Shown one piece after another: positions 26,116 through 38,100 of a stretch of DNA of 64,000 nt. The notes under the pieces are model-generated. The model did not search any database and was not told where the DNA came from. It saw only the letters and a list, made by a program, of their open reading frames with translations. Each line of letters opens with the position of its first letter. The stretch's first letter is position 1. This DNA comes from Temnopleurus reevesii. Taxonomy: Eukaryota > Echinodermata > Echinoidea > Temnopleuroida > Temnopleuridae. The translations under genes and the position numbers were made by a program. The stretch is taken from NCBI GenBank assembly GCA_036244855.1, contig BQKZ01000667.1:53374-117373 (forward strand). Reading direction: 5' to 3'.

Positions 26116-29100
26116 AATGTGATAGTGGGGTGATGGTCATGATCATGGTTTCATATGAATAACAAAACAGCTGAACAAAAGTGAGAGAACTCCTGACAAC
26201 ATACTGTCAGCCACTGATGAATGCCTTGAGTTCATAAGAAAATACACCCATGTATATTTCAGAGTGGCTGACATCCCTCCTTTTAACGTCATGAATACCT
26301 CTTCTCCACTTCAGCAGGTGAAATTATTTCTTACCAAAAAAAAAAATCAATTTTCCTCCAGTCAATGTATTGGAAGTGTTAATACGCAACATAAGCAGCG
26401 ATTCTATGATAGAAATTTACAGTTCTTTTTTTACATTTCCAGACCTCTATACTATTTAGAATGAAGCATTTTTCGAAAGAAGGTGAAGAAATGTATTCAT
26501 TAATTTTGATATTTTATATTCGTCTGCCATTTTCGTCAATCACTGAACTCTAATACCTGTAAGCTAATGTTTCCCAGCACTAATGAATTCTCTCATCTCT
26601 TTTGCTATCTCTGTCTGTATCTCTTTCTCCTCATCCAAACAGATCTTACAAGACATGATGATAGAGATTGACTTTGATTCAGACGGAACAGTATCGTTAG
26701 AAGAATGGATACGTGGCGGCATGACAACCATTCCTCTCCTAGTTCTTCTTGGCCTTGAATCAGTGAGTAGCAGTAGTTAGTTCTCGGGAAATTCCCTTTG
26801 TTATTTGAGAAACCAACTGAGACTTGGGCAATTCCTTGTTAGTCTTTTGAGAAACAAAATCATGCATTGGAAGCTCTAATTAGGACAAATTAGACTCTTT
26901 CAAATCTCTGAAAATCCCTTGTTGGAGTAAAAATAGAAATCCTATAACTATAATCATGCGAGATCTGCAAATTTGTTCAAGAAAATAAGAGCTTGCATGA
27001 TGCAGATTTGTTGTTACATGTTCATTTCTAATACTTCCTGTACCTTGCCCAGTATTTTGTGTTAATAAAAACTGCTCTCACATCCCCATAGGAAAAATAG
27101 AGGATTATTCTACCTTATTATTGTATCAACGTATACCAGGGAGAGCAAAAATGATAAAAGTGAGCTCTACTTGGCCATCTGGAGCAAGTTTTTTCTAGGA
27201 TTTGTACAGAACATTGACGCTTACAGAGAAGCATTGAAAAATCTGCAAGTGACCGAGCTACGTTATGAACTAGACCTCCAAACTGGTAGCACGCAATCAA
27301 CTCAGTATACAAGACTTTAAGACTTGTATAATCTATTAGTTTGATGTGAAATATTTAGTTTGCTCATAGTAATAATAATTGTACAGATATTATTGAACAT
27401 TCGGAATAAGGAACGAAAATTGCAGGCAGATCACTACAGTGCAGTGCCATAGTGAAGTTCAATAAATATAATGTGTATTTTTGTCTTCGATCATCTGATC
27501 TCACATCCACGACACTTTAACATTTTCTTTTGTTCTTTTTTTGCAGAATGTGAAAGACGATGGGAGTCATGTATGGAGGTTAAAACATTACAACAAACCA
27601 GCCTATTGTAATCTCTGCCTCAATCTGCTTGTAGGGTTCGGAAAACAAGGTCTATCATGTACATGTAAGTATGTGACTCAATCTGCACAGATGCAAACCA
27701 TTCCAGAATAAACGTATTCTGATGTCAGGTTTAAAAAAAAAAACTAGAGTTTAAATCGGTGGTTTAAGTATGGGAAGCCAAAAGAGGCTTGAATCTATAA
27801 CAGTCGGTGTTTAATTTACCAGCACATTTGGCACTCATAGTATTAAAAACTGTCTTGGAATACCAACAATTTTCTACATTATTAGAGCATGGGAAAAAAG
27901 AGTAGTTAACATAAGAATTATACAGTTTAAATAAGGTTTAAATAAGTTAAACCTGATATCAGAATACAGGCCAAGGTATATTTTTATGTAGATCCAAGGC
28001 TTTAAATGCAAGTAAATTTCTGAGAATATGGTTATTGTTGCCATGCCTTCTCTTACAAGCATATGCTTTATTCAGAAGCTGCTCACAATTCACATTTTGA
28101 TTTGGACCTCATGCGTACTCCAGAACGATTTACATTTCTGCATTTGATTTTAGGATTTGGAATACAAGGTATGTAATGTAATAGTGCTCATGCTGGGTAT
28201 AGAACCCTGGGACAGGCTACTCAGCAATGTCACTATTTCTGCGCTAATCCTAGTAAAGTTACTCATGACATGAAACCTGGCCCATCTCATATCTTATGTT
28301 CAAAAGTGACACAAGTAGTTTACCGCATGAAACAGGGAGATAGATTAGCACCCTGTCTCCTTTTCTGAAAACTTTTTTTTTTTTTTTAATTTTGTCTTAT
28401 TTCTATGATATGAGACACTGTTGATACTGTTTTTGCTTCAGCTCTCTGAATGATGCACATTTTTTGGATGTTAATAAATGAGCTATATTCAGTTCCATTC
28501 AATTCCATTCAAATTTAAACATTCTTAAAAATGTCCTCTTACTATAATGGTGATGTTATTCTCAGTCGAAGAACATAACCACTGGACCACAAAATTTCAT
28601 TTCTTTATGCATCATGAATTAGATTTTATGAAATTGCTGAGATCTACAAAGATGAAATAAAACATAGGCAACCTTTCCCCAATTCTTAATCTATTCGTAA
28701 AATTATTCAAAACGACTATACGTAGGACTGGTGATACAGGTGAAAACTCAGCAACCGACAGGGTCATTGAGTGCGGGAAAGGCTTACCAGTCGTGTGCAG
28801 AATTGTGCATACTTTTATGAAAATATTTAGGGACAGGTACCCGAACTGATATATCCTGCCTTTGTCGAACCCTAACAAATTTTTCAATGATTTACTGTGA
28901 TTATCCATTTTGATAACCTATTTTTCTCATTATCACAGTCTGCAAGTATGCTGTCCATGAACGATGTGTCCACCGTGCACCTGCCTGCTGTATTAGTACA
29001 TATGTCAAGTCAAAACGAACCACAAATGTAAGTATCAAAATCTAGAAGTTGCAGTTCTTCTGGAAACATGGAGTTCAGAGGCGCTCTTTACGAGAAGAAT

Positions 29101-32100
29101 TAAAAGAGACAAATAACAAATATAGAATTCTATACTCCTAATCACCTAGAACTTCTGTGTTACTCCATTATCACAGAGTAAATTTGCACATGGGTTATCA
29201 GAAATATGGTTTCTTGTCCATAAATCCTGGAAGCACACACGAATCCATTTCAAATAAATCCATATATTTTTTCAACATTGCACATTTCCCTTTTCATTCT
29301 AAGATATATTGATATCCTATTCATTTTGGGGGTTGGAGTTTGGGGAGAATTTCTCAATAGTTTGTAACATCTTATAGCCTATGACTTTTTCAATAGGTTC
29401 TGAAATCATGTTGCCTATTCATTTCAATAATTTTAGTAATTTAGCAATATATTGTTGTTACGAGAACATGAAGGTTTACGTATTTGTTGGCCTGGTGAAA
29501 GTCATTGACCAGAAAGAAATGTTGGGTTTTTAACATGAATGTGGCTGAATTATACGCCTTAAGATTAAAATAATGGCGATTTCATCCAAACAGAATGTTT
29601 TTAAATGAAGTCAATTGCAGAGATGGGCAAGTCCATGAAAGTGTGATTTCCGTTATGCAAAAAAAGTGAAAGTCTTTACCACTATTCATTAAAATTTATG
29701 GAAATTTAAGACATATGTAAAAATAGTATTTGTTCCCCCCATTTTAGAATTTCAATAGATTTCATAAAGAGAGGCACTCCCTGAGAGGGTAACAAAGCCG
29801 TGTTATTGCCCTGATGCAGAACATATGAAGTAATCATTGAATTCTTAATTAGGTTATAAGCAGTAAGTTTGTTTGAAATGGCTGGACCAATTGTTTATAA
29901 AGGGGGTTGTTACTAGAAAGCTGTAATTGATTGCAACTGCAGTGGATTAGCCCACACCAATCAAAATCATTGTATTTTGTCTATCTTTTCATGAGCGCAA
30001 TCTGTAAGCAAATGAAAATGCATTCATTACATTGCAGCTGATTTGTAATCAATTGTAACTCTGTAGCAACAGCTCCTCATGACAGCGTTCCAATGTTTTG
30101 AATGTTGCATTTAACTTTCCTGAGTAAACTGAAAATAAAGCTTATGATATTCATTTGTCCTCTCTTAATTTGAGGATTCATATTCAAATTAATTAGTTAT
30201 TATTTAGGCATGATATCTCTGGACTTGTATGAAAAATATATAAATTCACATAAATTGATGTATTCATGGAATACGTAAATTCCATTTAATGATGTTTCTT
30301 ATTGAGATTTTTTTAATTGATATCTATTCCTTGGAACCATTGTTCTTATATGTGTCTGAGCCTGAGACTGTCTTTGTGATCCCGTTGCATGATGTGTTTG
30401 TATGTATGCATGCATAGTTTTTTCTTCAGCCTACATTGTAAGTTTCACTGTTCACAAAATGATACATACCTCTTCTACAAGTGTTTTGTAAATTGAATGA
30501 TTTTGTTATAAATTATGGCCAGAATCATTGATGTAGAATATTCATACTTTTAAGATGCATGAAACCCTTCCTGTTTATAGTGTGCAAACACAGTTCTGAA
30601 TAATTTGTCACATTGATAATCTGTCACACTAATGTGTCACACTGTTATTGTTCACATTGCTGTATGTCACACTGTGACATGTCACACTGATCTGTGTCGT
30701 ACAGACAAACGCAGTGACAGAGGCAGGAATAACTCCTTCAACTCATCACCTGTATGTTCTTATGGTACACGAAAATTATTTTTGATGCTTGAAGGTACAT
30801 TCATGAGTGAGGTCACAGCAAAAATGATCAGGGTATATAAATGTATTGAGAGTCGTTAAAAACATACATTTCGGTCTTGCTTCAGGACATGCACCCCAAC
30901 AATATTTCTTCATCACTTTACTGCCAACTGTATCAAGTCTCTGTAGATGATGGTCTATGTCATGACATTTATCCAAAAATTTCATATGGAATTATAGTAC
31001 ACTACACCCTGTCTATATGTTATTTAAATTAAAACATATACGTTTTAAAATATTAGATGTGAGGAAAAGTTATGGGCCATGGTCCGGACTTCATATTTGA
31101 ATGTTGTGAATATGATAAACATGTAGTTACAAGGTCTACAGCTTATCACAAACAGGTGACAATATCATCAAAGAACAAAAATACTACCTCTGGAGCGTCA
31201 ACAGACAAGTAATAGTATTTCCAGGATGGTGACTTTGTATTGGTTGATCAATGCACTGAAGAACATCTCCACTTCAGCTTGATGATGACCTATGAACCGA
31301 GCATACACTACACCAATCTATGAGAAAATATTTTTGCATGAATGATTTTCTTCTCTTACACTTGTGTTTGGTAAGATTCATATTATGACTGACTCTTATT
31401 TCTGTGCGCTCAGAAATTATGATTGGGAATGAGGAACACCTCAAATTTGTCTACCAGTATCAACCCATCAAGCTATTTCTTTCTCTGTCTCTTTGGGGTG
31501 TTGCTTGGAAGTTGCAATCGATTGCAAATCAGTTACAAATTGAAATGCGCAATTTCATTTGGGGATGGTCTGCATTTTTCACAATATGCATTAGGGAACA
31601 AGAATTCTGATCGAATTTTGCCAATTAATTACAATTTGCAACTGTCCATCAACACCCCATATGTCTGTCTGTCTATTTTCTGTCAGTCTCTTTTGCCTCA
31701 ACCCCCCCCCCCTTCGCCCCCCCNNNNNNNNNNNNNNNNNNNNNNNNNNNNNNNNNNNNNNNNNNNNNNNNNNNNNNNNNNNNNNNNNNNNNNNNNNNNN
31801 NNNNNNNNNNNNNNNNNNNNNNNNNNNNNNNCTCTCTCTCTCTCTGCTCTTGTCTGTCCCATTTATCCTTGCTTCTCTCTACCACATACTTGCCCTTCCT
31901 TCATCCCATCTCCTTCCTTTATCCTCCTTTTTTTCCTTCCTCCCCATCCTCCATCCAACCATGGATATATCCATGATCCAACCTTCCTTGAGCTATTTCC
32001 TTTTCTCCTTCTCTTGTCTTCTATCCCCATACTGGTCCTGCCACCGTCTCCCCCTCCATCCCTTCCTCCTCCGCTCGTCTGTCATTTCACCCTCTCTATT

Positions 32101-35100
32101 CTTCCTCATTTCCCTGATCTACTCCCATTTGTTTTGGTAGAAGGTTTATGCCTTCTCCCTCTTATTGTAGCCGTGATCGTTCTCCAAATATTAAAAAATA
32201 TTCTCCACAAATTTATATAGCTGATAATTAGTTTTCCACAGCACATGATAAATAGAGGCTAACAAGCTGTGTATAACCAGCCTATTTATTAGAATTTTCA
32301 TGCACTCTTTTGACCTGTGTCTTTTGCTTGTATGCACCAATTTTTTCTTCTTCCCCCAAACAGTATCGTGGCAGCATTCTGGCTGAGGTAGTTGTTTTTT
32401 AGATCTTAACTAACTTCATTGCCGATAAGAATAGCCTTCTCTCTGCCATAACTAATAAAGAATAACATTTTTGAGCCATCGGTACATTTGGAGGAATGAT
32501 CAAAGATAATGGTACTTTTTACTTGTGGATCCAATATTTTAGAAGATGGGGATGGAATGCAGCATTGAACCACCTCTAAAAAAAAAATGCCCCTGCCTTA
32601 TCCCATAAAAAGGGGAAAAGTGCTTACCCCCTCTCCAATCTGAAAAAAGGATTATTCTATTGGGGAAAAAACAAAAAGATCTGCACCTTTGGTTTCCTAT
32701 CCAAATTCAAATACCATTCGTTGATTCTTACCATCATTAACATTCATTAATATGTATCTCTGTTGTCATGGAATTTGGCAGATTAAAATAAAGGATTTTG
32801 AGTGAATTTAATCATTTCTCGGCAATTAACAACATACAAATAATAATCTTCATATTTTTTACGGAAAGATAGATAAAATATTGTAATATTTGTGGCCTCT
32901 ATTATATGGGGAACAATTAGAAATTAACAATTCGGTTGCACTTGTGATAGCGTTCTTGACAAGCTGCTACAAACTATCATCTAATTTCCATAATATATCA
33001 TACTTATAGCAATGCGCTTGTTCACCAAAAAATAGAATTGCCATCTAACTTGAAAAAATGAAAGGGTGCCTAATAGAAAAATGTTGTGCTTGTACTGAAG
33101 GATTCATAAGGATTATGGTAATCTATTTAATTTTAGGACCTTTTTCGGACATAGTAGATAATGAGGTCGAACAAAAAAAAGCCCTTTTTATTTTCTTTGT
33201 TTTGAGGGCAGTACCTTTCTTCATCTACATTTCTAAATGCATACATTTATGTTATTATTTTTATTATTTTCTGTTCATGAATATTTTTGGATTTTTATAT
33301 ACACGCACCATACTGCTGTTATATCACAGTCCCACCCATCCGTCTTCATGTAACGGATATCCACCATCATCTCTACGTATCGTTATTGCACAAGATTGCA
33401 TGGTAACTAACCCATTATTATTTGTGTTTGTATCGTGGTGATTATTGTTTCTCCTTTTTCACCTGCATGTTGATGTTTTGTTTTTGTTTTGTCTCTGTCA
33501 TGTCATGTTATAAACGTACTGGGTTTTTGCAAGAAAGTTTGTGATTGATGGAAAGTTACATTGCACTGACCAATCAAATTCATTCTTTCATGGACATCTT
33601 GAAATGGCAGTGATTGACCCAATAGGGAAAACTGATTCAATCCTCTTTGATTTGCCAGTTGGTGATTCACCTCCTAAGGAAGAAGAACTATGTTTATATG
33701 AAGTCATATTCATTTTTTGTTTATTATAAACTAACTTCAAATAAAGCTGTATATTGCACTAACATGCGTTCCCATGCTTGGAAATAACTAGGGATGTGAC
33801 TTTCTTCAAACAAAGACAAATTATTGCCCTCTGAAGTCAGCGGGCAATATTGAGATTTAGCCACAAAGATTAATTAATTAACATTTGACTTAATGGGAAA
33901 GAAATCATAATCATCATTTGGGGGTCAAAACCAAACTCTTTAACAAATTAGATTTTCCATTTGACTTGCTGTAGCATTTTTCACTATATGTTTTGCGGAA
34001 ACTGTTCATCTTAAAAAGTGTAATTTTGAAAGTTTTAACTGAATTATATTTATTTGTTCATTACAATTAAAATCTACAGTGCCTGATTATGCAAAAATCA
34101 CTTCTTGACTCAAGCTTTAATAGAAGCAAACTTTTAAAAGACATTAAAAAAACGTGTTTGAAATACTTGTTAGAATAAAAATATCTATGTATATAAAATT
34201 TTACATCAAAGTAAAGCTTAGACATCTGAACAAATGACTGAACAAATGACTGTTAAAATGACTGTGTCATTTCAGGCATTGTCAATCTCTTGGGGGGATG
34301 GGGGGGCTAATGTCTCTCACATTGTATATGTTCAAATTCTCATTGTATTGATCATTGGTACTATTAATTATGCAACTAACTTCTCGCTTTATGGTTAATT
34401 TGCTATCAAATGTTGTGCTTCTAACTGTAAATATGATTGAATGTACGCAAAAAAAAGTTTCCTTTTTGAATAATGATAAGAAAGAAAACGATTTTAACGT
34501 AATTGTTTTGGGCTTTATAAAGAAAACAATTGAATCTGATATTACTATAATGAATGTGCTGCGAATTTATAGGGAATGTAAGCTTACTGAATAATTCTGA
34601 AAAAAGGAGAAAATGCAGACTGTCATTTCACCATTTATTGGTATTACACTTTTTATACCATGAACATTCATGAATTCATTTTTCAGAACAGTTCTGCAAA
34701 CAAAGTAGTTTACATTTTTTTTTAGATACTCTGAAACGTTCTTTCTTATTAAACTGATTGACACCTAACAGTTATTTCCTTAAAAATGTTTTAATCTTAA
34801 ATTTGACTCTAAAATTTTAATACTCGTCTGTTTCTGATCAAGTGTAAAATAGAATTTAAACTGGAGCTTTATTGCTTTATAGATATCATTTGGTAGTTGA
34901 TTTTTTTCATGCACTTTTCATCTGTTTTTGTTTCTCATCCCTCTTTCTTTCTCTCCTGTCATCTTTTCTCTCATATCCTTTCCATCCCCAATCACTCCTC
35001 GTTCACTCGCTCCGTCCGCTACTCATACTCTAATATAGCAACCCAAAAATCTCTCACGCAAGGATGCAGAGGTGTGGGGAGAAGTTCCGGTAGGTTCATT

Positions 35101-38100
35101 TTACTTCAATAAAAAAGACGTTTTGCATGATTTTCATATAAAGTCTGTGTCGATTGGTGGTAGTTTTGTGCGGTTGTCCCAAGTAATAATATAATAAACC
35201 TTTACAGACATACGGTATATTATGCATTGCAAAGTTGAATTTTTTTGTTTGCTAATACAATAGTTTTCTCTGAGCACTGATAACTCAGTTCTGCACATTC
35301 GTATAAGAAAATGAACAATTGTAATGATTCCTTTATTATGTGAAAAGAAAAATGATTATATGTGATTTGATAAGAAATGAAGAAAAAAATAAACTGAAAC
35401 TGAAAAAAACCTGACAACTCTATGAGAGAAGCTAAAAATTGATTTTTAGTTTAACCAAACATCTACACAATAAGCATTAGTTTCAACTAAGCTACAAACT
35501 ATTTGAGATCTCGGTAAAGTAATTGTGGGGACCTCAATGGTATATGTTATCCACTGAAAATCAAATTACAGCGCATAGGGTTAATTGTCACAATTTGTTC
35601 TTGTATAAATGGTTATTAGCAAAGTACTAGTGGATGTCAAGTGTGATAGTTGTTGTTTTTGTTGATGTTTTTATTGCATGTTGTCATATAATGTAAAGTT
35701 ATTTAACTACTAGTGTAGAAGGAGTTGTCTCTACTCTTTATAGCACTGAATGGATGATGGATTTTATTGAACCTTGCTTCAAGTTGATATAGAGAAATGG
35801 GACAAAAGTCTCTTTTCAACGAAGGTTTTGGCAAATATGTAATGAAAAGTGTGTTTTAGCATAAAAGCTGTTAATGAAAATATGATAGATGAATGCTTAT
35901 TGGAATATTTAGGAGTAACTTATATTTTAAATATGAAATCTGTATGTTAGTTGGAAGAAATTAAAAAGGAGAGTCTACCCAAAAATAAGGTTTCTTCAAC
36001 AGGAAGAGAAAAATTAGATGAACAGAACAAAAAAAGTTGGAGAAAAATTGGACAACTAATAAGAAAGTTATGAATGTGTATATATTTAGACAAATTGGAA
36101 ACTGATGATGTCATAGGTGCACAACTAACCATTTATTACATTCATATCAATGTCATAAAATGTTACTTTTCCCCAAAAAATATAATTTCCTCACAACTTT
36201 AACCTTAAGATATCTTTATGATAGATATGTAGATCCACTATTTGCATGTTTACATTCATACAAACTTTTCAATTTTCTGTAAAAATGATGAATTTTGCAC
36301 CATATATATAATGAAAACTCTGGTAAGTTGTGCACCCATGATGTCATCAAATTGGCAACATCCCTGGAAATTTCCACTGATTTGCCTATTTTTTTTAAAA
36401 TCTTTTAAAATTCATAACATATTTTATTACTTGTCCAATTTTCTTTGTTTTACTCACCAATTTTTTCTGCTTCTGTGAAAAAGTTATTCATTTTGGGTAG
36501 ACTCTTCTTTTAAGCTCTTCAAAATTCATTTATTAGTACATTTGTACACAGTATTAATAGAAAACTCCTTAAATTTGTAAATGATGTGTCTTATTAGTAT
36601 CTCACAGCCCATTCATGCTTATCCAGTGAACAGTCGGATGAACACCAGCGATTTTTTTCCTAGCCATATCAGACATTGAAACAGGAAATAAAAATTCACC
36701 AGAAAACAGTCAGTGTGCCTTATCAGACAAGGATCTGCCAGCTGTTCAACGGCTAAATGTGAATGGACGTGTAATACATGCTTGTCCTCCTGTTTCATAG
36801 TTCATATTTGTTGATGCATTCTTTTTGCAATATCACTGTTTCTGCATGCCAAGTAAATCGTAATCATACAAAGTATTTGAAGAACAATTGCTTTACAAAA
36901 AAAAACATTATTTTGACTCTCTCTTTTGAGAAGAAACTTATTTTGAGCATGATTTTAATCCATTTTATTGTGGTATTTGTGGTTGCATTTTCATAAATAA
37001 AAAATGACTTGCATCTAAGATGGTGCATGATAAAGACAATATGATAAAATAACTACCCAACATATGAAATACAAGAGATTTGTATTAAGGAAAATGTGAA
37101 TAACATAGTTTAGCAAGACTTCTTGTTCTCTGAAAGATTATGGAAAAGTAACATTTATATGTCTAACAATGCATTAGCCAGGTAGCACATAAAAATTACT
37201 CATAAAAGAGTACATATGGATTCACAAATTTACTACAAAAAAACTTGGTGAATAAGTTTTATAAACATTTCTCTTGAGACATTATACTCAAGACCTTCTG
37301 AATAAAAATTGATAAAACTGTGATCATAATGCAAATGATTTATTGTTATTACCCTTAACTACGTGATATTTCATAAAGTGTATTACATTCATTTAATTAT
37401 AAACAACATACCCCCCCCCCCAAAAAAAAAAAATAAAAAAGAAAGTGAAAAAATTAGTACCAAATTACGTAGGAAGTTAATTCCCCCCAATTGATTCTAA
37501 CAACATTGGGTTCTTATAAATATATATATTTATATTCCATTTTAGAATTACCTGCATTTATTTTTCGAGCTGTTCTTTTGAAATTTCTGTGATTATTTAA
37601 TGAGTTACACTTTTCTCTCATGTTGTACTCGTCTATTCAATACTGAGCTCATTAAGTATGCAATGGGCTGTATATTATTGGCTCCATAATTGGGATAATA
37701 CTTCTCTTTATCAAAGCCATTATTGTGATTGAATCCACCAAAATTCAATTTCTGCTTTTTAAATCATACTGAAGGAAAAAAATAAGTATTTTCAATGATA
37801 TCAACAATGTGAACCAAGTCTGCTGGAAGATTCATTCCACACAAAGAACAACCAATGAAGTCCTTGGTGATGAATAATGCGTCTTTTAGTCTTTGCTGTT
37901 CTATGCAACTCGGTACTAAATACTAGCAATTCACTTAAAAGTGAAGGCTCCGTCTTCTGTTCATTCTCAAAGAAATTCATAATTGGAAATTTCTCTTTTT
38001 TTTTTATAGGGAATCTCATTTCTGCTCTTTTACAGACACTCGTTCCCATGACATCTTGTAACGTTTTCTTTCATAATGTTACTTCTAATTCGTCTGGAAG

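Larger units (their letters stand above)
25592..26642. other. Intron 6
   Basis: Half of this intron is the (ATG)n array (25598-26116). Dispersed repeat B copy 2 follows at 26168-26265. A pyrimidine-rich tract precedes the exon 7 acceptor. Confidence 0.9.
27665..28938. other. Intron 8
   Basis: Contains a foldback element (about 27713-27968), a possible decayed copy of exon 8 (28117-28183) and a possible LINE tail (28480-28515). No coding evidence. Confidence 0.8.

Noticed and set aside
25532..26146. Long poly-Met (+) and poly-His (-) open frames
   Set aside because: They are translations of the (ATG)n array. The first 20 codons of the + frame are real exon 6; the rest follows a consensus donor.
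30705..30751. Possible 47-bp exon reading [15 protein letters not shown] before gtatgt
   Set aside because: The protein-like frame needs a preceding phase 1 exon, but exon 9 ends in phase 0. Its length would shift the frame into exon 10, and the acceptor lacks a pyrimidine tract.
31423..32220. 265-codon frame crossing the gap
   Set aside because: It spans 108 N and CT-rich DNA, so the length is an artefact.
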